Source: Anagrus nilaparvatae (taxonomy: Eukaryota > Arthropoda > Insecta > Hymenoptera > Mymaridae). Taken from it: a DNA stretch of 64,000 bases. Made by a program: the position numbers and the translations under genes. A model generated the notes under the pieces. The model saw nothing but the letters and a program-made list of their open reading frames with translations. It did no database searches and was not told where the DNA came from. The DNA is taken from contig JAKSXM010000007.1 in assembly GCA_022575985.1 (NCBI GenBank), positions 4,590,501 through 4,654,500 of the forward strand, read 5' to 3'. Shown in pieces: positions 18,243 to 28,330 of the stretch; position 1 is the stretch's first letter; the number at the start of each line of letters is the position of its first letter.

Positions 18243-18614
18243 ACTCTAGTAAATATATAGGAGGGGGGAGGTGGTTTTCTTTTCAGCCACCACCAGATTA
18301 GGTTTACTATCAAATGGGAAAATAGAGAAAACACCCCTTTTTGGAGTATTTTTTGCTAATTTAGGGGTGAACTATTAATTTTTTGGAAAAAAGTCTCCGA
18401 AATTTTTTATCAGCGACCCGTGGAGACCAAATCTGGCCGCTCTAAATTCGAAAACATGAAAAATACCCCTTTTAGGGTTACTTTTTGCAAATTTAAAGGT
18501 GTTCCCCCGATTCTTCCTCAAAAAAACCTGAAATTCGTGATTATCAGCCCAAAAAATCCTTATCAGAACAAATTTGGTGGTGACTGGAAATAAAGCCGCA
18601 TATTGACTGGAGTA
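18243..18614. mobile_element. Short TIR element related to the 24.9-27.9 kb foldback element
   Basis: Left end ACTCTAGTAAATATATAGGA, then a G-rich tract and CAGCCACCACCAGATT; right end mirrors it, ending GACTGGAGTAATA. The same end sequences (CTCCAGT, a G-run, GCCACCAGATTTGGT.TACTAT) border the larger element at 24867-27949, so this looks like a deleted non-autonomous relative. Internal open frames look non-coding. Confidence 0.6.
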
Positions 18615-19840
18615 ATACTTTAGTCTGCATTCTCGTAAAATAATAACCATACCTATGTTTAAGCTCTTAAAAAAAATTATTTTGTAAACTTTCAGATACC
18701 TTTTCTACTATACACTTTTTTTTTACTACTAATTCATATTACAAACATTATTATTTAAATTTAATAAAATTTATAAGGCAAATAAAATAGTTTTGTTTTT
18801 ATTTTCTAATATTGCGCCATTTTGAATGAAAATATTTTCCGAAAAATTTTCAATTACAATTTTTAAATATCTATATTGGTTTCAATTTGGATACAATTTT
18901 TAAATTTTAGCTTAAAGCAGATTGCATTTAACAATGTTAAAAATTATAGTTTACAGAAAATATTTACCTCACTCTAATGCTTATAAGAATTCAAAAAAAG
19001 TAAAAAAAAGAAAAAATTTATTTAGTTTTACCCTAAATTTTAATACTCTAAGAAGAATATCTGGATATAGGTATTATTTTATAGAATTAAAATATATATT
19101 TAAAATTTTTGTACAGATTAAATAGTACATTAAGTATCAAGGGCGCAAAACTTTTGAATTAGCAAAGTTTTAAAAATATACCAAAAAATAACAACAAAAA
19201 TAAATGTTACATTTACTATTATTGATAATTAAAAAAATATATAATTTTTAATACTATAATAGTAGGTAATCATGTGTTTTAAAACAAATTTGATTAAGTT
19301 TATTATTGTATGACATCATTTATTAGATGTAGGATAAAATAATTGCATCAAAAAAAGAAAAATATGAGTGAAAAAAAATTTGATATTATATTATCAGCTA
19401 TATTAATTACTCCTCGATTTACTCTTATCAATTTAATTTTGATTTAAAAATTCGTCATTTTTCAATAATTTTTATTCACATTTATTGTTAGAACTTAACA
19501 AATATTTATTTAACTAATTCTACATAAAATATCACATTTATAATGTAATATACCTTACTGAAAAATATGATTTTTGATTTCTCTATTAATTATTTCCTCC
19601 TATTTTATACAAAAATACCTATTTTTTAACAAAATACTTTCAATGTCATGCTTATTATTTCTGAAAAAACATGTAAGAATTTAAAAAATTTTAATTGCAA
19701 AAACAAAAATGTATTTAAAAATGAAGTAAGCGCAAAGAAATTTTTTTTTGTTGATAAGAGATTAGAATTTTTTTAACATTTTTAATTGTTTTAAAATACA
19801 CTTATAAATATATTTTTTATTAAATTAAAGTATTTATGTA

Positions 19841-20410
19841 TATTAGGGTGTCTCAGAAAAATTTGAAATATAGAAAGATGAGCTTTTGGGTATCATAATT
19901 TTTCTAGGCTATTTTGTGGCGACGGGGAAAAAGACGACAAGCGCCACTTTTACTTTATTGAGTAAAACAGCCTTAAAGTTTTCAATATCCTATATTTTAT
20001 TCTTTTCATAAAGATTTAATCACCATAAAACTTCATTTATAGATAAATGAATTTTTTTAAATATGGGACTTGTCGGATTATTCCTCGACGCCACAGAATT
20101 ATTAGTAACCAAATGTAACATTTTTACAAAGTAAAAAAGTAAAAAATTAAGTCAGAAAAAAAAATAAGTCAGGATATTAAATTAAAATTTTTCTCGAAAG
20201 TAAAATGTCAAAAAACAACGAAAGCATTGTTAAGTAAAAAAAAACTATTTTTACTAAAAAGTGCAAAAAATTACATTTTTTTGTTGTTAGTACCAAAATA
20301 AAATATAACGAAAAAGCTGATTGATAGGGTGAACGTCGAAGCGAAAATAAATCTTTCAATAAGCAAAGCACCCACGAGTTTCAATATAAATTTCATAGAC
20401 ACCCTAATAT
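19841..20410. mobile_element. MITE-like element with AGGGTGTCT termini
   Basis: Left end TATTAGGGTGTCT is mirrored at the right by AGACACCCTAATA. Both ends abut TA, suggesting a TA target duplication (Tc1/mariner-like or other DNA transposon). About 570 bp, no recognisable transposase. Confidence 0.7.
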
Positions 20411-20613
20411 ATAAAAAAACAGCCATAATTACATTTTTTTTTTGACAGTCATAATATATTATTTAATAGTTACATAATTATATTAAAGCTTCTCTCGTCA
20501 TATTTATTTTTTTATTTACAATTTAAAATTAACAAAATAAATAATTAAATATTTAAACATATACATTTATTTTATTCTTTTTTTTTTTTTAAATTAATTT
20601 ATAATTAATAAAT

Positions 20614-20653
20614 TTATTCGTCATTAATATTATGATAAGCATATAGATTTTGA

Positions 20654-20684
<31 letters not shown>

Positions 20685-22615
20685 ACATTTTATCTTGTTG
20701 ATCTAAGTCATCGATTGAATATTCTTTACGTTTTTGATGATTGTTGTAATCAATTAATGAATGTAAAAAATTCATAAAATTTTCTGTTTGTTGAATGTTG
20801 TAACCATGTTGGGGCTGCTGTTGTTGTTGGGGTATATAAAAATCACCTCGTTTTCCATATCTGTAAAATAAATTTTTAATTATTATTATTATTATATATA
20901 TTTGACTGGCAAAATATGGTACACTCTTTTTATATATAGTTAGTAAATTAATTAAAATAAATAAATTTATACTAATATACAATTAGTTTAAATAAAATAT
21001 ATAATTTATAAAACAGTGAGTAAATAAATAAATCAATAGTACAAAGCATTAAATTAAAGTAAACAAATTAAGTAAGTAATTAACAAGAAGCAGTTGTTAA
21101 TTATATGTCAGTATGTTTAGTCAAAAAGAATTAGAATTAGGGAGTCAACTATTTTATTTTAATTTTTTATCATCTGACCTTTATAATACAGGGTTGGGAA
21201 TACTGGACGCATCATATCCGTATATACAGAAATGAAAATTATGAATTTTGATTTTTTGCCGTATATACGGTTTATTTAATATGGAAAATATATGAAAAAT
21301 ACCGTATATACGGTTCTAAAAGTGTACGGACCAGTATTTTCAAAACCTGAACATGATAAATTTGTACGGGACCCGTATTTTGTAAACCTTATATACGGTT
21401 CTCAAAATTTTTCAACCGTGTATACTATTGACAGAAATTCGGGTCCATACATCACTCGTCCGTATATACGGTTTTTATAATGCGGTTCCCGTATTTTAGA
21501 CAACCGTATATACGGGTCAAAACTTTAATCAACCGTACAAACGGATGAGTCGTATAAGGGACCGTATATCATTTACCCGTATATACGGTTAATTTAAATA
21601 CGGGAACCATATAATATTAGCCGTATATACGGTTTTCACTTTATGAGAGCCGTATTTTAGATACCCGTATATAAGGGTCAAATCTTTAATCACCCGATTT
21701 AATGCAGAAAAGTATTTATACATTAATAATACGGACAAGAATGAAAACGGAACCGTATATTATTCACCCGTATATACGGATCAGAGGTATACGGGTCCAG
21801 TATAATTAATTCTATCCGTATATACGATTAACAATATATGGATCCCGTATTTTAGGCATCCGTACAAACGGGTGAAAAAATTGAGACCCGTATATACGGA
21901 TCGGGACTTAAATTCGAGCTCAAATTGTGAATATGAATGAATGTCACGTATGCAGCGGGGGGTGTCATTCCTAGTGTACATGATTCCAGAAGTGGGCATA
22001 TTTAACTTGGAATAAGTTAAGACCCTAGTTAGTCATTACATTAGTGGGGATCATGTTTAATCTAAATATTTTTTAGAAGAATTTTAAATCTAAAATTTCA
22101 GATTTTAAATTAGGGTTTATATGGTTTGCAAAAAAAATATTGAAAAACTTTTTAAATATTTGTTTGCAGGGGCTAATTTTAGATTGGTTTTTTCGACTAA
22201 AACATCAAAAACTCTGCAAAATAAAAAAGTTAAAAATTTGGCAAAAAAACTAGTTTAGTTAATAATTATGCTTTGTAAACTTCACATTGATTCACTGATA
22301 TAAAATCTTTCAATAAATAAAATATTTTAAGCATTACGAATAAAAATAAATAAATATAATTATAAGTTAATTAAAGAGATTAAAAAGTGTAATTAAAAAA
22401 ATGGGTTTTTTTTACCTCGCTTTACCAGTTAACGATATGTAATCTTTGTAAAGTGCTAAATATTTCTTTAATTCTTCTGGACTGTTAAAATCTTTTGGCC
22501 TTGTTGGTCTTGCTAATGGTTCTGGTTCGGAATCAACTGAACTGCATCCAATAATTAGTAAAATAAGTAATAACCATGATGTTAAATGCAGTATAAAATA
22601 TAAATTTTGACTCAT
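20614..22615 (-). CDS. NPF: Neuropeptide F precursor (NPY/NPF family)
   Basis: Prepropeptide for a secreted feeding-related neuropeptide. Exon 1 is 22416-22615 and exon 2 is 20614-20860 (148 residues). I chose the ATG at 22615 because it puts a typical hydrophobic signal peptide first (about 1-29, ending GCSSVDS); an in-frame ATG at 22651 exists. The mature peptide starts about EPEPLARPTRP and runs through SPEELKKYLALYKDY to GKARY, followed by G (amide donor) and KR (cleavage). The C-terminus is Arg-Tyr-amide rather than Arg-Phe-amide, as I recall for hymenopteran NPF. The intron is phase 2 and splits the Arg codon (AG|A), the family's conserved position. The C-terminal propeptide is Gln/Asn-rich, with an Asn run encoded by an ATT/AAT microsatellite at 20657-20684. 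The 1.55-kb intron contains the CGTATATACG-rich repeat. Confidence 0.93.
21195..21905. repeat. Decayed tandem repeat rich in the palindrome CCGTATATACGG, inside the NPF intron
   Basis: At least nine exact CGTATATACG decamers plus many one- or two-base variants (CCGTACAAACGG, CCGTATATAAGG). A longer motif, CGTATTTTAGAYA.CCGTATA followed by CTTTAATCA, recurs with offsets of about 161 bp (21490 and 21651), and its start recurs near 21846. This indicates a degenerate tandem array. CpG density is far above the flanks. Confidence 0.8.
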
Positions 22616-23299
22616 CTTTTTTTTCAATTTTATGATTAAGATCTGAAACATATTAAAATAAATAATAAATTATTATTGATTTAATTTTTTAACAAATAAA
22701 ATCAATTAAAATATTTTTATAATTAATTGAAGTTAACTTGAAAATGACATATTTTAAAAGTGTAGATAATAACGATTTATCTTGACCAAATACTTATTAA
22801 ATTCTTTTTTTTTGCTCAATAGCTGACAAAAATCACGTATTTGTTGGCCACATAGAAACTTACATAGTGTAAACTTAGGCCGAAAAAAGAATGCTGTAAA
22901 TTGCAGTCAACTGATTTTGTACCTCAAATTCTATATTATGTATTTGGGTCATTCTTTATTTTTATAAATTTAGGTCTTATCTTTTTCTTAGCTGTCAGAA
23001 TGCACGTAGGTATCTCTCTACTACTGTACGGCAAGTATTTACTTAATTTATTCATTTTCTCGATCACTACCAACGAAGAAAAATTTTGTTTAATTTTTTG
23101 CCAGAAAAATATCTTCAATCGCAGATTTCGATTAATTCTAAACTATTTTTACTTGATTTTTTAATTTTTTTGGCAAGCTAGATTTAGTAAATCGTTACAT
23201 TAAAAAGCCATTTGTAGCAATTTTACCTTTAGTAAGTTCAAAATTCTTTAGTAAGTTCAAAAAACTCATAACTGGTTTGCGTATTCACACAACATACGA

Positions 23300-24866
23300 G
23301 CATGAAACATGATCACTTACAATAGATTAATAAAATACCGTACTTCTACTATTAATATTACTACTAATACATCAGCCCTTTTCGAAGCAGTTAAGGCAAC
23401 AATGGGAGTAAATGGAAAAGTGACATGCCTGACAACACGACGAACTCTCCACATAAGGGACATCGACTGTCTTAATTCGGCAGAGGAAATGCGGGCAGCC
23501 TTGACAGCCGCATTAAAAGAAACTGGCCGTATCAAAGTGCGAGTATCCCGACCTATAATCTTTGGAAACAAAGTTCAGCTGCGGTTGAAATTTACGAAAA
23601 GGCCGCTTTCAAGCTGGGCTTGGGTAACTACAGAGTAAAGTTACAAGCAATCCCACTCAGGTATATTAGATGTTTGGGATATAGACATGTAGCAGGTAAA
23701 TGCACAGGACCAGATCGAAGCAAACTATGCTTTAAATGTAGGATGGAAAACCACAAAGTTGACGAGTGTATAGGTAAGCTACGATGCTTCTTCTGCAAAT
23801 CTGTAAAACTGAAAGGAATAGAACTAAACTTCTTTCCAAACTCCAGAAAGTGCGTAGAGTGCAGGAAAGCAATATCAAAATAATTAAGGTAGCCCAAGAG
23901 AACATGTGCAGATGTTGGACCTCAAATCAGCTTGCGTACCAAATTCAGAAAGAGTTTACGTCACATCTGTGGTTCATAAGTAAATAGTACCACCTCACAA
24001 ATTTGAACCAAGCACCTGGTTCGACCACGAATTCAGAACATCAGCTATTTGGATTCCAAATTCTGGGGGATTTCTAGTAAAAACATCAGGGAAGGGTAGA
24101 GGTTTCAGATGGGTTAGGAGTAGGAACATTACTTATCTAAGCTGCTACCTAACGCCGATAGGGCCTATTCAGAAAAGCTATGCAAAACTAGACGACTTAG
24201 AAGAATTAGTTAGAGAGGAGGGTAACAATCTAATTTTGGCATGAGATTTTAATTGGGGCATTGATTGGGGCATGCCCTATACTGATGCGAAAAAGAAGGC
24301 AATTCTTGAAATGGTAATGAAAATGGCTCTAGTTATGCTGAATGCATGTAACAATACAACCTTCAGAAGGCCTGGTTATGCCCGAAAAATTCCCTATGTA
24401 TCCTTTGCAAATTAGGGCCTGAGCACAAGGATCAAAAATTGGGTTCTTAAGGGTCTTTACGGTAAGCGATCACCAGTATATCTCGTTCGTAATACAGCCA
24501 CAGTGACAACTCCTTGGTGGGGCGTACAGGCCCAAACCAAGAAGACATAATCTTAATAAATTAAATAAGAAACGATTTATACAAGTCGTAACGATACGAC
24601 AAGGGCAATTCTGGAGAAAACCAGCAAAGTCGGATGTAAGAAAGACGCGGAAAAACAACTGATTTCCGAAGTAATGACACTGTTAAGTCTGTGACGATTC
24701 CATGTCCCGAAAAAGGTTTAATGGAAAAAATCCACCAGTGTACTGGTGGAAACTAAACATTGCGCAGCTCCACAGACAAAGTCATAAGACACGAAGAAGG
24801 GCAACTAGGGCCAAATCCCACGCAGAAGCAGGAACTGATACAAGTTCACAGGGAAGTTAAGCGTTT
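23300..24866 (+). pseudogene. 5' part of a decayed R1-like non-LTR retrotransposon (gag and endonuclease remnants)
   Basis: Several frames must be read together. A gag-like C-terminal part spans about 23309-23883, with a frame change near 23600 (KAAFKLGLGNYRVKLQAIPLR then RCLGYRHVAGKC). One CCHC knuckle is intact (CFKCRMENHKVDEC); the preceding one has lost its second Cys. Downstream, 24030-24420 reads as an apurinic-like endonuclease remnant (SAIWIPNSGGF, GNNLILA, then a stop, DFNWGIDWGM). About 24720-24860 resembles the endonuclease-RT linker (PPVYWWKLNIAQLHRQSHKTRRRA). Stops and shifts make it non-functional. It resumes at 27950 after an insertion. Assignment to the R1/TRAS group is by overall pattern. 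Confidence 0.75.
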
Positions 24867-25000
24867 CTCCAGTCAAATCACGGGGGGGGGTGGTATTGTT
24901 TGTGGCCGCCACCAGATTTGGTCTACTATAGGTTTTTTGGGTCGCTGAATCCGAAAATCGGGGTCTTTTATGTGCGCAATTGGGGCTTGACCCTTAAATC

Positions 25001-26190
25001 GGGCAAAACTGCCCTTTAAAAGGGCATTTTTGCTGTATTCATTGTAGGCCTTTGAAATTTAGTATACAGGGGTTTTTTGGGTCGCTAATAACGAATATTG
25101 CAGTTTTAATTATGAAAAATTACCCCTTGACCCTTAAATCGGGCAAAACTGCCCTTTAAAAGGGCATTTTTGCTGTATTCATTGTAGGCCTTTGAAATTT
25201 GGTATACAGGGGTTTTTTGGGTCGCTGATAACGAATATTGCAGTTTTAATTATGAAAAATTACCCCTTGACCCTTAAATCGGGCAAAACTGCCCTTTAAA
25301 AGGGCATTTTTGCTGTATTCATTCTAAGCCTTTGAAATTTGGTATACAGGGGTTTTTTGAGTCGCTAATAACGAATATTGCAGTTTTAATTATGAAAAAT
25401 TACCCCTTGACCCTTAAATCGGGCAAAACTGCCCTTTAAAAGGGCATTTTTGCTGTATTCATTCTAAGCCTTTGAAATTTGGTATACAGGGGTTTTTTGG
25501 GTCGCTGATAACGAATATTGCAGTTTTAATTATGAAAAATTACCCCTTGACCCTTAAATCGGGCAAAACTGCCCTTTAAAAGGGCATTTTTGCTGTATTC
25601 ATTCTAAGCCTTTGAAATTTGGTATACAGGGGTTTTTTGAGTCGCTAATAACGAATATTGCAGTTTTAATTATGAAAAATTACCCCTTGACCCTTAAATC
25701 GGGCAAAACTGCCCTTTAAAAGGGCATTTTTGCTGTATTCATTCTAAGCCTTTGAAATTTGGTATACAGGGGTTTTTTGAGTCGCTAATAACGAATATTG
25801 CAGTTTTAATTATGAAAAATTACCCCTTGACCCTTAAATCGGGCAAAACTGCCCTTTAAAAGGGCATTTTTGCTGTATTCATTCTAAGCCTTTGAAATTT
25901 GGTATACAGGGGTTTTTTGAGTCGCTAATAACGAATATTGCAGTTTTAATTATGAAAAATTACCCCTTGACCCTTAAATCGGGCAAAACTGCCCTTTAAA
26001 AGGGCATTTTTGCTGTATTCATTCTAAGCCTTTGAAATTTGGTATACAGGGGTTTTTTGAGTCGCTAATAACGAATATTGCAGTTTTAATTATGAAAAAT
26101 TACCCCTTGACCCTTAAATCGGGCAAAACTGCCCTTTAAAAGGGCATTTTTGCTGTATTCATTGTAAACCTTTGAAATTTGGTATACAGG
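25001..26190 (+). repeat. Left array: nine copies of an exact 140-bp unit
   Basis: The motif GGGCAAAACTGCCCTTTAAA recurs at 25001, 25141, 25281, 25421, 25561, 25701, 25841, 25981 and 26121, exactly every 140 bp. Units differ by only a few bases, and neighbouring units share variants (CTAAGCC versus GTAGGCC), a sign of recent amplification. Each unit has internal dyads (GGGCAAAACTGCCC; TGCCCTTTAAAAGGGCA). Confidence 0.95.
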
Positions 26191-26429
26191 GGTTTTTTAG
26201 GTTGCTGTTCACGAAAATCGCGTTTTTTAAAATTGAAAATTAGGTGTTTGGCCTCAAATTTGCTAAAACTACTCCTAAAAGGGTTTGAAAGGTATACATA
26301 AATGAATCATACATTTTTAAGTAATAAGATTTTTTATTATTATTTAAACATAACATATTGTTCTAAAAAAAGTACAAAAAAGTACGAAAACAAATAATTT
26401 TTGAGACATTTTGCAAATATTATATACAA

Positions 26430-26978
26430 TTAATCATACTCCATACTCTGGACCGAGTGTACTTGAGTTGTATCCTCAATATTATCATAGCTATCGTAAT
26501 AAATGCAGTCAACACTAATATTTGGTTCAAAAATTGAACAATCGTAATCTTCATACGTTCTCTCCAGAAGACTGTCATCGTTTTCGTCTATGGTGACGTT
26601 TGGCTCTAAAATGGAATTATCCTCACATGTGTTTTCTGAATTTATGTCAGAGTTATGTTCACAATTTTCGCAGCTCTGACCACTGCACGTTTTGCAGAAT
26701 ATGCTGCATTTTAGACCCAGTTTGCGACATCCACATTTTTTTAGGCAACCTTTTTTACAACCGCTACTAAATTTCTTTAAAAATTTGTCTGGTATAAGTG
26801 GACATGCAGTAAAAACAGGCTCTAAAATATTATCTTTACCGGTTTTCCAACCCCAATCTAAGGGGTTTAAATCTAAATTCAAAGACCAATATTGACATTG
26901 AAAGTACACTCGTTTTGTGTGTTCCAGTATAGCATAGTCAGTTGGTGGGAGCTTACGAATATCATAACAAAATATCAA
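26430..26978 (-). CDS. Cysteine-rich CXC-like ORF in foldback element, probable 3' exon
   Basis: Open frame of about 182 codons with no ATG at its upstream end, so it is either a terminal exon or a 5'-truncated gene. The protein reads RKLPPTDYAILEHTKRVYFQCQYW, then NPLDWGWK, then a cluster of nine cysteines (SGCKKGCLKKCGCRKLGLKCS..C.TC....CENC) resembling a tesmin/TSO1-like CXC zinc-binding repeat, and an acidic tail. This arrangement (PPT...H..R...Q...W, WGW, CXC) is one I associate with repetitive arthropod ORFs of unknown function. Its position at the centre of a foldback element suggests an element-encoded protein. No transposase catalytic motif was seen, so I assign no activity. Confidence 0.6.
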   Translation of the reverse strand: MIFCYDIRKLPPTDYAILEHTKRVYFQCQYWSLNLDLNPLDWGWKTGKDNILEPVFTACPLIPDKFLKKFSSGCKKGCLKKCGCRKLGLKCSIFCKTCSGQSCENCEHNSDINSENTCEDNSILEPNVTIDENDDSLLERTYEDYDCSIFEPNISVDCIYYDSYDNIEDTTQVHSVQSMEYD

Positions 26979-27030
26979 ACAAAACTTTTATTATGCCTCA
27001 AAATAACCCTTCAAGGGCTGTTTATTGTGA

Positions 27031-27820
27031 TCAGCGTCATATAAACCCTGTATACCAAATTTCAAAGGCTTAGAATGAAAACAGCAAAAATGCCCTTTTA
27101 AAGGGCAGTTTTGCCCGATTTAAGGGTCAAGGGGTAATTTTTCATAATTAAAACTGCAATATTCGTTATTAGCGATCCAAAAAACCCCTGTATACCAAAT
27201 TTCAAAGGCTTACAATGAATACAGCAAAAATGCCCTTTTAAAGGGCAGTTTTGCCCGATTTAAGGATCAAGGGGTAATTTTTCATAATTAAAACTGCAAT
27301 ATTCGTTATCAGCGACCCAAAATACCCCCGTATACCAAATTTCATAGGGTTACAGGGAATACAGCAAAAATGCCCTTTTAAAGGGCAGTTTTGCCCGATT
27401 TAAGGATCAAGGGGTAATTTTTCATAATTAAAACTGCAATATTCGTTATCAGCGACCCAAAATACCCCCGTATACCAAATATCAAAGGCTTACAATGAAT
27501 ACAGCAAAAATGCCCTTTTAAAGGGCAGTTTTGCCCGATTTAAGGATCAAGGGGTAATTTTTCATAATTAAAACTGCAATATTCGTTATCAGCGACCCAA
27601 AAAACCCCTGTATACCAAATTTCAAAGGCTTAGAATGAATACAGCAAAAATGCCCTTTTAAAGGGCAGTTTTGCCCGATTTAAGGGTCAAGGGGTAATTT
27701 TTCATAATTAAAACTGCAATATTCGTTATCAGCGACCCAAAAAACCCCTGTATACTAAATTTCAAAGGCCTACAATGAATACCGCAAAAATGCCCTTTTA
27801 GAGGGCAGTTTTGCCCGATT
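27031..27820 (-). repeat. Right array: six inverted copies of the 140-bp unit
   Basis: The reverse complement of the left-array unit. AAGGGCAGTTTTGCCCGATT ends at 27120, 27260, 27400, 27540, 27680 and 27820, again exactly every 140 bp. Together with the left array it can form a very long hairpin around the central ORF. Confidence 0.95.
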
Positions 27821-27949
27821 TAAGGGTCAAGCCCCAATTGCGCACATAAAAGACCCCGATTTTCGGATTCAGCGACCCAAAAAACCTATAGTAGACCAAA
27901 TCTGGTAGCGGCCACAAACAATACCACCAAAACCGTGATTTTACTGGAG

Positions 27950-28330
27950 TAATAGCAAGATTAGCTATGCATCGAAATAAATAACCCTTAGGGTCTAGGT
28001 TTTAAAATCGTTACAAAGAAACTGAGGCGTTATGTGCCCGGCTCGTTAACGCTCCGGTCCAGACGACATGCCAGCCTAGATTATTAAATTGGCGGAACAC
28101 GAGGCCCCGGCGCTGATACTTAGGATGCATCCGGACAGGGGTCTTAAGCAGACAATGGAAAGTAGCTCTAATAGCCCTTATTAGCAAGGGAAAGGGTGAT
28201 ATTCACTTCCATCGTTGTGGGGACCACTATAGGACTTCTGGCAGGAAAAGGCTTCGAAAATATGTTTTAGCCTCGGATTTTAAGCTGCTGAGTGGGACTT
28301 TTACGAGTACCCTTTCCTAAAAACATGTTC
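27950..28330 (+). pseudogene. Continuation of the decayed R1-like LINE (start of reverse transcriptase)
   Basis: Immediately after the foldback element the same LINE resumes: NP*GLGFKIVTKKL (the conserved NPWGLGYKIVT block with a stop), then fragments matching the start of an RT domain, including a TGVLSRQWK-like region, LLARERVIF and a GKGFENM-like segment. Frames change several times, and the sequence stops before the catalytic RT core, so the copy is 3'-truncated. Confidence 0.65.

Larger units (their letters stand above)
24867..27949. mobile_element. 3.1-kb foldback transposon with inverted 140-bp tandem arrays around a CXC-type ORF
   Basis: Left end CTCCAGTCAAATCACGG is mirrored by CCGTGATTTTACTGGAG at the right. 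The inverted arms continue for about 150 bp of single-copy sequence (GCCACCAGATTTGGTCTACT; TTTTATGTGCGCAATTGGGG). Inside them lie an array of nine 140-bp units and an inverted array of six. Unique DNA at about 26220-27030 carries an ORF. The element interrupts the R1-like LINE. No clear target duplication was found. A smaller relative lies at 18243-18614. Confidence 0.85.

Noticed and set aside
20177..20371. Minus-strand 64-codon frame inside the 19.8-20.4 kb MITE
   Set aside because: Low-complexity product in a non-coding element, no transposase motif.
23628..23897. Minus-strand frame opposite the LINE gag remnant
   Set aside because: Antisense to the zinc-knuckle coding frame; no independent support.
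26692..26895. Plus-strand frame opposite the CXC ORF
   Set aside because: Antisense shadow; the cysteine pattern on the minus strand is clearly the coding one.
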